Assembly (NCBI RefSeq): GCF_025567165.1
Contig: NZ_JAOQKC010000011.1
Coordinates: forward strand, 1 to 64,000
DNA length: 64,000 bases
Direction of reading: 5' to 3'
Source of the DNA: Laedolimicola ammoniilytica
GTDB taxonomy: Bacteria; Bacillota; Clostridia; Lachnospirales; Lachnospiraceae
Position 1 is the stretch's first letter. Each line of letters begins with the position of its first letter. The notes under the pieces are model-generated. The model ran no database searches, was not told the DNA's origin, and saw only the letters and a list, made by a program, of their open reading frames with translations. Positions 1 to 6,716 of this stretch are shown piece by piece. Position numbers and translations under genes: made by a program.

Positions 1-418
1 TCCTTGCATACTTCGGCTGCTTCGGGCGGCTGTTCATGGTAAGCCGTTCCGTCTGTGTCAGAAGCACGTTATTTTGAAATACAGGGTCGGTGTAGGGCTT
101 AATATCTTCGGCAGTTCCCCAACGGGCAGAGCCGTATTCGATACCTTTCCGGTATTTCTTCGCGTTCTTGCCTTTTACATAGACAATCAGCCGGATAAGC
201 ACCGCGCCTAAAATTCCTATCAGTAAATCCATAGGGGCAAGGCTCGGAAGCGGGTTTGAAAAAGCCATAGAAAAGCCCTCCCCAAGCGACAGCACCTTGC
301 CGGACAGGTCAGCTCCCGGCGCAAGGCGTACCGCCTGCCCGACTTTATCAAAGAGATACACAAAGAGCAGATAGGGAATGTTGGGAAGCAGCAGCTTTTT
401 CCAGTTGATAGCGTTCAT
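1..418 (-). CDS. VirD4/TraG-type conjugative coupling protein, N-terminal part (runs off the left edge)
   Basis: Only the first 139 codons are inside the window. They read MNAINWKKLL, then a hydrophobic segment (about residues 10-26), a second one (about 62-82), then the basic stretch and the GIEYGSARWGTAEDI region that opens the cytoplasmic domain of VirD4-like coupling proteins of Tn1549-type elements. In that family the protein is a membrane ATPase that hands the relaxase-DNA complex to the type IV secretion channel; the ATPase motifs lie beyond the edge. The ATG overlaps the stop of the pcfB-like gene in an ATGA (415-418), so the two are translationally coupled. Family assignment is by recognition of the N-terminal sequence. 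Confidence 0.85.
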   Translation of the reverse strand, partial: MNAINWKKLLLPNIPYLLFVYLFDKVGQAVRLAPGADLSGKVLSLGEGFSMAFSNPLPSLAPMDLLIGILGAVLIRLIVYVKGKNAKKYRKGIEYGSARWGTAEDIKPYTDPVFQNNVLLTQTERLTMNSRPKQPKYAR

Positions 419-897
419 CTTGCAATCCCCCTGTCTTTGTTTTTTACTTTGTCCCGCTGTGCGTTCAAAGCCGCCGCCTTTTCTTTGAGGGAAACAATCA
501 GCTTTCGGATAGAGGGCTTTTGTTCCTGCGTCAGCTTCTTTGCGGAAAACTCCTTGAAAGCTGCGGTCAGTGCGTCCGCGTCCCGTCCCTTGAAGAAAAC
601 AAGATAGCGGGGCGGGATTTCGGTGCTGTCTTTCTTTAGGGCAAAGTCAATCCCGTACTTTTTCGCCGTACTCTCAAAGGCTTTGATATTGTCCTTTGTG
701 ATTTCAATGTTGGAAACGCCCGCGTTCTGCTTCATAAGCTGCTTTAGGGTCTGTTTGCCATGCGGGATTTTCTGTCTGTCATGCTGCTTTTTCATCTGTG
801 CAAGCAGGGCTTTCATAGCCTTTTGGAGCTGCTGTGCCGTCAGTTTCCCGGTTTTGATGTAAAGGGCTATGGTCTTTTCGTTGGTTTCCTCCTGCAA
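415..897 (-). CDS. PcfB-family (DUF3801) conjugation protein
   Basis: A 160-residue basic protein with the opening QEETNEKTIALYIKTGKLTA and the later PPRYLVFFKGRDADALTAAF typical of PcfB/DUF3801 proteins. These sit immediately upstream of the VirD4-like coupling protein in Tn1549/pCF10-type systems and act as a relaxosome accessory factor. The start is decided by the ribosome binding site: an AAAGGAGG lies just upstream of a TTG at 897, inside the first codons of the longer frame that would begin with ATG at 915. Translation from 915 would bury the binding site in the coding region, so TTG at 897 is preferred. The C-terminus is lysine/arginine rich, fitting a DNA-associated role (inference). 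Confidence 0.88.
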   Translation of the reverse strand: MQEETNEKTIALYIKTGKLTAQQLQKAMKALLAQMKKQHDRQKIPHGKQTLKQLMKQNAGVSNIEITKDNIKAFESTAKKYGIDFALKKDSTEIPPRYLVFFKGRDADALTAAFKEFSAKKLTQEQKPSIRKLIVSLKEKAAALNAQRDKVKNKDRGIAR

Positions 898-928
898 TGG
901 GTGTCCTCCTTTCATGTTCTATGGTGGT

Positions 929-958
929 ATGCCCGCCGCCGGGAAGCGGGGCGGGCAT
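929..958. repeat. intergenic hairpin in the conjugation operon
   Basis: ATGCCCGC and GCGGGCAT form an 8-bp inverted repeat around a GC-rich 14-base centre, between the pcfB-like gene and the DUF5348 gene. No T-run follows on the minus strand, so it is not a classical terminator. It may shape processing or relative expression in the leftward transcript. Confidence 0.5.
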
Positions 959-990
959 GAAAAAAGAGCGTCCGTTTTCACGCCGCCCTG

Positions 991-1209
991 TTAAATCCGT
1001 ACCCGCAGCCCGGAAAGGTCTGCCGCCCGAATACCCACAAGATACCAGTTGTCCCCGTACTCCATACGGGTAGGCTTCCATTTGCCCCGCACAAAGACCT
1101 CCATGCAGTCGCCGCAATGTAAGCCCCCGTAGTAGTCGTTTACGTCAAAGCGAATGTCGTAGCGGTCAGCGGTTTCATCAAAAATCAAAGCTCCTGTTTT
1201 CTGTGTCAT
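991..1209 (-). CDS. DUF5348 family small protein
   Basis: A 72-residue acidic protein (GALIFDETADRYDIRFDVND, then GLHCGDCMEVF and WYLVGIRAADLSGL). It matches the DUF5348 proteins found in the replication/transfer module of Tn1549-like elements; no biochemical role is known for them. The start is ATG at 1209, eight bases after GGAGG; a TTG six bases further upstream leaves only two bases after GGAGG and is too close. It lies 24 bases downstream of the replication-initiator stop and is probably co-transcribed with it. Confidence 0.8.
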   Translation of the reverse strand: MTQKTGALIFDETADRYDIRFDVNDYYGGLHCGDCMEVFVRGKWKPTRMEYGDNWYLVGIRAADLSGLRVRI

Positions 1210-1233
1210 AATCAAATCCTCCTTTGGGTTGGT

Positions 1234-2208
1234 TTACAGGCTTTCGCCCTCGTTGCAGGTGTAATCGGGTATGCCGGATTTTTTCGGTTTCCCATAAAAA
1301 GTACCATCTGCCATATCGTGAGATACAAGGGACGTGTAATAGCTGCCAATCGTAGACGGGGCATTGAAAAGGGCAGCTTTCATGTACTGCTTGATGTTGC
1401 GGATTTTGGTGGTGTTTTCCTGCATACAGTCAAGTACAAAGCGGATATGTTCGCTGTTCAGTTTCATAAACCTTGCTTTTACAAGCTCTGCCGGGTAGTC
1501 GTCCCCGGCGATACGGATTGTTTTTCGTTTGGTGCAGACGGTTTCAAGAATAAGGGCAAGGATTTCCTCTATCCTGTCCCGGTCAAGGTATCTGTCCTGT
1601 ATCAGATAGTCGTACTCAATATTGTCCTTGATGATTTCCTCATACACGCTGTATGCGTCTGTCGCTTCCTTTCGCTTCCGTTCCGGCGGCTGTGCCGCGT
1701 CCTCTAAGGGAGAGGGATTTAGGGAATGGAAAGGAATGGAATGGGTACTTGATACATCTGTATTTAATTTTTCTTTTTTGGGTAAGTTAGTTTTTAATAG
1801 TTCTTTATTTAATTGCGTTGGATTTTCCGACGTCGGGTTATCCGGTGTCGGATTTTCCAATATCGGCTTATCCGCTGTTGGATTTTCCAATACCGGACAA
1901 TCCAATGCTAGGGGCTGTGGCTGTTCGTAAATGGTGTACTCGATAGCGGTCATTTTGCCTTTCTCGTCGCGTCCCTGCCGCCTTGTGATATATCCGGCTT
2001 TTTCAAGCTCCCATACAGCGGTGCGGATAGCGTCGATACTTTCCCGGTTGATAAGGGACAGCCCTGCAAGGGTGTAGTCCCAATCTTCGGGAAGTGAGAG
2101 CATTTGCGACAACAAGCCCTTTGCCTTTAGGGAAAGTTCCTTGTTGCGTAAATGGTGGTTGCTCATAACCGTATAACCTTTGTTCTTTTCCACGCGGAAA
2201 ACTGCCAT
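1234..2208 (-). CDS. replication initiator protein of the conjugative element (RepA_N-like N-terminus, DUF6017 C-terminus)
   Basis: A 324-residue protein. The N-terminal 110 residues (VFRVEKNKGYTVMSNHHLRN, then LSLKAKGLLSQMLSLPEDW and a winged-helix-like segment ending in WELEKAGYITR) match replication initiator A proteins of Tn1549-type elements. The C-terminal half (about 200-320, with IRNIKQYMKAALFNAP) matches DUF6017. Between them lies a proline-rich pentapeptide repeat and a Lys-rich linker. The start is ATG at 2208 behind AAAGGAG; upstream in-frame codons lack a binding site. In such elements the protein is thought to support replication of the excised circle. It is the first gene of the leftward module seen here. 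Confidence 0.85.
   Translation of the reverse strand: MAVFRVEKNKGYTVMSNHHLRNKELSLKAKGLLSQMLSLPEDWDYTLAGLSLINRESIDAIRTAVWELEKAGYITRRQGRDEKGKMTAIEYTIYEQPQPLALDCPVLENPTADKPILENPTPDNPTSENPTQLNKELLKTNLPKKEKLNTDVSSTHSIPFHSLNPSPLEDAAQPPERKRKEATDAYSVYEEIIKDNIEYDYLIQDRYLDRDRIEEILALILETVCTKRKTIRIAGDDYPAELVKARFMKLNSEHIRFVLDCMQENTTKIRNIKQYMKAALFNAPSTIGSYYTSLVSHDMADGTFYGKPKKSGIPDYTCNEGESL
1820..1909 (-). repeat. six tandem 15-bp units encoding a xx(D/E)xP pentapeptide linker
   Basis: Six consecutive 15-bp units, of the type GGATTTTCCAATATC on the plus strand, sit inside the replication initiator gene. On the coding strand they give pentapeptides of the form xx(D/E)xP such as VLENP, TADKP and TPDNP. The units differ at 3-7 positions, so this is a diverged minisatellite that keeps the frame. 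It forms the flexible linker between the DNA-binding and DUF6017 parts. Confidence 0.8.
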
Positions 2209-2234
2209 AGCTTCATCACTCCTTTGGTTGGATT

Positions 2235-2348
2235 TGTTACGCAGTAGAAACGCGGTTTTGAGGGAAAAGGTATCAACCCTTGCATTTCTCATTTCCGCGC
2301 TCTAAGAGCCGCATAAATCAAGGCTTCATTTGCCCTTACTGCGTAACA
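2235..2348. promoter_or_regulatory. 12-bp inverted repeat in the leader of the replication initiator gene
   Basis: TGTTACGCAGTA (2235-2246) and TACTGCGTAACA (2337-2348) are perfect inverted copies 90 bases apart, just upstream of the initiator start at 2208. In the leftward transcript they would close a long stem-loop. This could be an operator, a leader RNA structure or part of a plasmid-type origin; the sequence does not decide between these. Confidence 0.55.
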
Positions 2349-2357
2349 TGAGGGCAT

Positions 2358-2405
2358 AAAAAAGCAGCGTTCCTGTTCTCCAGTGTAGGAGTGAGAAACG
2401 CCGCC
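2358..2405 (-). terminator. possible rho-independent terminator/attenuator upstream of the replication initiator
   Basis: Reading leftward, a GC-rich stem (arms 2395-2404 and 2364-2372, nine pairs with wobbles, and an inner CTCC/GGAG stem) is followed directly by six T residues (2363-2358). It lies upstream of the element's leftward genes. It could insulate them from outside transcription or attenuate them. The stretch 2209-2669 holds no convincing gene. Confidence 0.5.
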
Positions 2406-2516
2406 TTATAGGTGGTGTTATTTTATTTTTTCTTTTCGACGTGCCGCGTAAGGTGGTGTAGCGGTCTATCCGGCAGCCCGCAGGTGCTTTTTGCATATCA
2501 AGGCTCAATCCGTTAA

Positions 2517-2538
2517 AAGTAGTAAATGAGTAGTAAAA
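2517..2538. repeat. direct repeat AGTAGTAAA near the end of the conjugative element
   Basis: Two close direct copies of GTAGTAAA (2519-2526 and 2531-2538, the second within GAGTAGTAAAA). They lie between the last element gene and the promoter of the chromosomal MATE gene. Short directly repeated arm sites near element ends are bound by integrases, so this may mark the element terminus. The exact end and the attachment core cannot be fixed from one junction. Confidence 0.35.
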
Positions 2539-2611
2539 TCAATTTGCAAACCTGCGAATATGCCCGTAAATCAAGCATTTTTCAAGACAATCAACTAATT
2601 TCTTAAAATTC

Positions 2612-2640
2612 TTGACGCACACCTTCTAATCCGATATGCT
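2612..2640 (+). promoter_or_regulatory. sigma-A-type promoter of the MATE gene
   Basis: TTGACG (2612-2617), 17-base spacer, TATGCT (2635-2640). Its start point would lie at about 2647, shortly before the ribosome binding site at 2657-2663. The close fit suggests the MATE gene is a chromosomal unit independent of the conjugative element to its left. Confidence 0.65.
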
Positions 2641-2669
2641 GTTCCTTACAGATGATAAAGGAGTTTGTT

Positions 2670-4007
2670 ATGAGTACGTCGTTAAATCAGCATTTCACGC
2701 CCTGGGCGCTTTTAAAATTCGCGTTTCCGTCCATCATTATGATGATTTTCATGTCTCTCTACACCATTGTGGACGGCATTTTTATTTCACGTTTTCTGGG
2801 AAGCAATGCCCTGTCTTCCCTGAATATTGTATTTCCGGTCATCAATGTGGTCATTGCCATCGCCACCATGCTGGGCACCGGCGGCAACGCCATCATCAGT
2901 AAATATCTGGGAGAAGGCCGGGACCGGGACGCACGGGAATGCCTGACCCAGCTTACCGTTATTGGCCTGGCCATCAGCCTGCTGCTTCTGGTGCTGACCC
3001 CAATCTTTCTGACGCCCCTCTGCCGCGCCCTGGGATCCACAGACGTCCTGCTTGCGGACTGCAGGGCTTATCTGTCAGTGTCTTTGCTGTTCGCGCCGGC
3101 CTGTATGCTTCAGACCCTGTTCCAGTCCTATCTGGTGACAGCCGGTATGCCTGCCCTGGGTCTCTTTCTGACCATCGGCGCCGGAATTCTGAACGCGATT
3201 CTGGACTATGTCCTGATCCTGGTGTTCCCTATGGGAATCGCCGGAGCTGCCATTGCCACCGGTATCGGCCAGTCCGTTCCCGCTGTGGCCGGGCTCTTTT
3301 ACTTCCTGTTGTCCCGGAAGAGCCTGTATTTCACCCGGTTCCGGCTGCATCCGAAGGAGCTGTTCATGGCCTGCTACAACGGTTCCTCCGAAATGGTGAC
3401 TCAGCTCTCCAACGCTGTCATCACCTTCCTGTTCAACCTGATTATGCTGGATCTGGCCGGAGAAAATGGCGTAGCGGCCATTACCATCCTGCTTTACGGG
3501 CAATTCCTGTTCAACGGCTTTTATCTGGGCTTTTCCATTGGTATCAGCCCCATCGTAGGCTTCCAGTACGGAGCCGGGAACCGGAAGCAGCTTCGCAGCA
3601 TCTACCGGACCTCATTTCTCTTTGTGCTGGCTTCTTCCGTGGCCCTGACCGTAATTGCCGTCATCTCCTCCACGCCTCTGGTCTCTGTCTTTACCAGGGA
3701 TCCGGAGACCTTTACGCTTGCCGACGCGGGCTTTCGAATTTTTGCCTTCAACTTCCTGTTCAGCGGCTTTAATATCGCCTCCTCCGGCTTCTTTACCGCC
3801 CTGTCCAACGGCCGGGTATCCGCGATCATCTCATTCTTACGGACTCTGGTATTTATCGTGCTGTCCCTGCTCACTCTGCCCCGGTTTTTTGGGATAACCG
3901 GAGCCTGGCTTGCCATTCCCGTGGCGGAATTCCTGACCCTGATGCTGGCCCTGCGGCTGCACCGGACTTACTTTATCCGTCCCGGCGAAAGAAATTATCT
4001 GCTGTAA
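2670..4007 (+). CDS. MATE family multidrug/sodium antiporter
   Basis: A 445-residue integral membrane protein with about 12 hydrophobic segments and the two-lobe MATE pattern. It opens with WALLKFAFPSIIMMIFMSLY and TIVDGIFISRFLG; the second half has LYGQFLFNGFYLGFSIGISP. MATE proteins export cationic drugs or metabolites in exchange for Na+ or H+. The start is ATG at 2670, six bases after AAAGGAG; the upstream in-frame ATG at 2652 overlaps that site. It stands alone between its own promoter and a bidirectional terminator shared with the convergent E1 gene. The substrate cannot be predicted. Confidence 0.9.
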   Translation: MSTSLNQHFTPWALLKFAFPSIIMMIFMSLYTIVDGIFISRFLGSNALSSLNIVFPVINVVIAIATMLGTGGNAIISKYLGEGRDRDARECLTQLTVIGLAISLLLLVLTPIFLTPLCRALGSTDVLLADCRAYLSVSLLFAPACMLQTLFQSYLVTAGMPALGLFLTIGAGILNAILDYVLILVFPMGIAGAAIATGIGQSVPAVAGLFYFLLSRKSLYFTRFRLHPKELFMACYNGSSEMVTQLSNAVITFLFNLIMLDLAGENGVAAITILLYGQFLFNGFYLGFSIGISPIVGFQYGAGNRKQLRSIYRTSFLFVLASSVALTVIAVISSTPLVSVFTRDPETFTLADAGFRIFAFNFLFSGFNIASSGFFTALSNGRVSAIISFLRTLVFIVLSLLTLPRFFGITGAWLAIPVAEFLTLMLALRLHRTYFIRPGERNYLL

Positions 4008-4022
4008 TCCCATACGTCTTTC

Positions 4023-4059
4023 AAAAATAGGGCGTCCCAATGGTGGGACGCCCTATTTT
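4023..4059. terminator. bidirectional rho-independent terminator
   Basis: A perfect 12-bp stem, TAGGGCGTCCCA (4028-4039) and TGGGACGCCCTA (4044-4055), with loop ATGG. It has an A-run on the left and a T-run on the right, so it can end both the rightward MATE transcript and the leftward dehydrogenase transcript. Confidence 0.93.
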
Positions 4060-4093
4060 ATTCATTCTCTCTTACCTTTTATCTACCTGTGGA

Positions 4094-6574
4094 TTATACG
4101 CCCAGCTTCAGCTTTCTGAGTTCCTCTTCTGCTGTCACATTGGTTACCGGCTTGTAATCCTTAAGCGGCATAATCTTCTCGTTGATGGCATCCAGGATCC
4201 ATTCCTTCTGCGGGAAGAAGTACTTGTCGTACTCGAACGGAGGTGTAATCCAGTTCTGAGCGCCAACGATTGCAGGCGGTGCATCCAGATAGTCAAATGC
4301 CAGTGTGGTAATGTTCTTTGCCACATCGTCCAGGAAGCTGCCTCTTGCGCATGCATCGGAAGCCAGAACCACCTTGCCTGTCTTCTTTACAGATTCAAGA
4401 ATCTTGGTGTAGTCAAGCGGTACCAGGCTGTGCAGGTTGATAAGCTCTGCAGAGATACCATATTTCTCCTTCAGTTCCTTCACTGCGTCGTATGCGCGGT
4501 ACAGAGTAGCGCCGACAGTCAGGATAGTAACGTCAGATCCCTCTGTAATGATATCTACATCACCCATGGTGATTTCGTACTCTTCCTTCGGAACGCCGCC
4601 CTCGTGGAACTTCTCTCCTACGTCGTAGATTCTCTGGCTCTCAAAGAATACAACCGGATCAGTTCCGTTCAGCGCTGCCTGCATCAGACCCTTTGCTTCA
4701 TACGGGGTAGCCGGGAAGCAAACCTTCAGTCCCGGTACATGAGCACACATAGCGGTCCAGTCCTGAGAGTGCTGAGCGCCGTACTTGGATCCTACAGATA
4801 CACGAAGAATCAGCGGCATCTTCAGAATTCCGGCACTCATAGCCTGCCATTTTGCCATCTGGTTGAAGATCTCGTCACCGCAGCATCCGATGAAATCGCC
4901 GTACATCAGCTCGATGACAGCGCGGCCGCCGCACATGGTATAGCCTACGCCGGTACCCACGATAGCAGACTCGGAAATCGGGGAGTTGAACAGTCTGGAG
5001 TAAGGAATCACATCGGTAAATCCTCTGTATACGGCAAACGCGCCGCCCCAGTCACGAACATCCTCGCCGTAAGCGATGAGTGTCGGGTCTTCATAGTATT
5101 TATTGAACATGGGCTCAAAGACAGCGTCACGGATATTATAACGCTTCATGGAGCTTACTTCTGTACCATCGATATAGTGTGTACGAACCTTCTTCTGGAT
5201 ATCGTTGTAACGCTTGCAGTTCTCCTTCGGTCCCATTACAGACGGCTCTCTGGTAGTATCCATGCTGCGCTGATGTCCGTTGTTCAGCATCAGACGCTCT
5301 ACGATAGCCGGATCCTTGTCAAAGTCAAGATACGGAGAAGCATCCTTGTCTGCTGCCAGGCGGCAGATACGGGCCATTCTTTCCTTGGTCTTTGCCCAGA
5401 TAGCGTCAAATTCGCTGTCCTCAGCGACGCCTGCGTCTACGATGGCCTTGCGGAAGGTGATGATCGGATCCTGTGCCTTCCATGCCTCGATCTCCTCCTT
5501 GGTACGGTACGCGTTCTGGTCGGAAGTAGAATGTCCAAGCAGACGATATGTAACCACATCCAGGAATACCGGGCCTTCACCGCTCTTAACCAGCGGAAGC
5601 TTTCTTCTGTATGCGTCGATAACTGCCAGCGGATTGTAGCCGTCCACGCGCTCTGCGTGCAGCTGGCTCTCGGTTACGCCTGCGCCCATACGCGCCAGCT
5701 CGCCATAGCCCATGGTCTCGCCGCAGGTCTGGCCGCCCATGCCGTAGGAGTTATTGTTGATGTTGAAGATCAGCGGCAGGCCGCCCTTTCTTCCCTCTTC
5801 CCACAGAGTACGGTACTGATCCATGGTAGCGAAGGAAAGTGCCTCCCATACGGGGCCGCGTCCCATGGAACCGTCGCCCAGGTTTGCTACTACGACGCCG
5901 TCCTTGTCGTTACATTTCTTGAACAGGGACGCTCCTGTCGCGATGGTTGCGGAGCCGCCTACCAGCGCGTTGTTCGGGTAGATACCGAAGGGCAGGAAGA
6001 ACGCATGCATGGAGCCGCCCAGTCCCTTGTGGAAACCATTTTCACGGGCGAACAGCTCTGCCAGAGCGCCGTATACCAGGAACTCGATAGCCAGCTCTTT
6101 TACATCGCCCTCTGCCTTGCTGACCGTCTGGATAGCCTTCAGGGTCTTGCCGTCGAAGAAGTTCTCCATGGTGTCCATCAGCTCTTTGTCATCCAGCTTC
6201 TGGATACAGGACAGACCTTTTGCCAGAATCTCGCTGTGGCTTCTGTGGCTTCCGAAGGTGAAGTCCTCTTTTCCCAGCAGATAAGCCTCGCCGACTGCGG
6301 CTGCCTCCTGTCCCAGGGACAGATGGGCCGGACCCGGATAAGTTGTCTCCACGTCTGCGTATTTTGCCTGCGTCTTAATCTGGTTCAGCATATCCTCGAA
6401 CTCACGGCAGATACTCATATCGCGGTAGATGCGGAGCAGGTCTTCCTTGGTGTAGTTGCCTTCCTCTACCTCTTCCTTTACGCTCTTTTTGTATACATTG
6501 ATCGGGATGTCTTTAAATGTGATTTTTCCTTCCGCACGCATTTTGTCCGGATCTACATATAATGACTTTGGCAT
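4094..6574 (-). CDS. fused E1 alpha-beta subunit of a thiamine-dependent 2-oxoacid dehydrogenase complex
   Basis: An 826-residue fusion of the two E1 chains that are usually separate. The alpha part (about 40-420) carries the thiamine diphosphate motif GDGS (about 233-236) through NN (about 273) and the phosphorylation-loop-like YRLLGHSTSD. The beta part starts near residue 475 (YNIRDAVFEPMFNKYY, AYGEDVRDWGG) and contains SVGSKYGAQHSQDW. E1 decarboxylates a 2-oxoacid (or acetoin) and transfers the acyl group to the lipoyl arms of E2. The substrate (pyruvate, branched-chain 2-oxoacid or acetoin) is not certain. It lies 142 bases downstream of the E2 gene, with AAAGGAG before the ATG. No E3 is encoded nearby. 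Confidence 0.9.
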   Translation of the reverse strand: MPKSLYVDPDKMRAEGKITFKDIPINVYKKSVKEEVEEGNYTKEDLLRIYRDMSICREFEDMLNQIKTQAKYADVETTYPGPAHLSLGQEAAAVGEAYLLGKEDFTFGSHRSHSEILAKGLSCIQKLDDKELMDTMENFFDGKTLKAIQTVSKAEGDVKELAIEFLVYGALAELFARENGFHKGLGGSMHAFFLPFGIYPNNALVGGSATIATGASLFKKCNDKDGVVVANLGDGSMGRGPVWEALSFATMDQYRTLWEEGRKGGLPLIFNINNNSYGMGGQTCGETMGYGELARMGAGVTESQLHAERVDGYNPLAVIDAYRRKLPLVKSGEGPVFLDVVTYRLLGHSTSDQNAYRTKEEIEAWKAQDPIITFRKAIVDAGVAEDSEFDAIWAKTKERMARICRLAADKDASPYLDFDKDPAIVERLMLNNGHQRSMDTTREPSVMGPKENCKRYNDIQKKVRTHYIDGTEVSSMKRYNIRDAVFEPMFNKYYEDPTLIAYGEDVRDWGGAFAVYRGFTDVIPYSRLFNSPISESAIVGTGVGYTMCGGRAVIELMYGDFIGCCGDEIFNQMAKWQAMSAGILKMPLILRVSVGSKYGAQHSQDWTAMCAHVPGLKVCFPATPYEAKGLMQAALNGTDPVVFFESQRIYDVGEKFHEGGVPKEEYEITMGDVDIITEGSDVTILTVGATLYRAYDAVKELKEKYGISAELINLHSLVPLDYTKILESVKKTGKVVLASDACARGSFLDDVAKNITTLAFDYLDAPPAIVGAQNWITPPFEYDKYFFPQKEWILDAINEKIMPLKDYKPVTNVTAEEELRKLKLGV

Positions 6575-6613
6575 GTTCTTTCTCCTTTTTTGATTTGGTT
6601 AAGTTCTATATTA

Positions 6614-6693
6614 TTCAGCTTCCGCTGAACAGTATCTTTCCTGTCTGCCCTTATGGCAGTAGCCGAGGGCGGGGTTGGTGTCGCCCCCGGCTT
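6614..6693. repeat. hairpin cluster in the E2-E1 gap
   Basis: Three stem-loops fill the 142-base gap. They are TTCAGC/GCTGAA with loop TTCC (6614-6629), CTGCC/GGCAG (6645-6659) and a longer GC-rich stem AGCCG..GGGCG/CGCCC..GGCT (6661-6693). None is followed by a T-run on the minus strand. They probably stabilise or process the E2-E1 mRNA rather than terminate it. Confidence 0.55.
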
Positions 6694-6716
6694 GAAAGTT
6701 GGTTGGCTAAATAAAA

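Noticed and set aside
2326..2508. 60-codon leftward frame in the leader of the conjugative element
   Set aside because: It contains the terminator-like stem and has no ribosome binding site; its sequence resembles frames called by chance in conserved element DNA.
4040..6562. 840-codon rightward frame opposite the E1 gene
   Set aside because: It mirrors the well-supported E1 gene, has no recognisable domain and no binding site; it is a shadow of a GC-rich coding strand.
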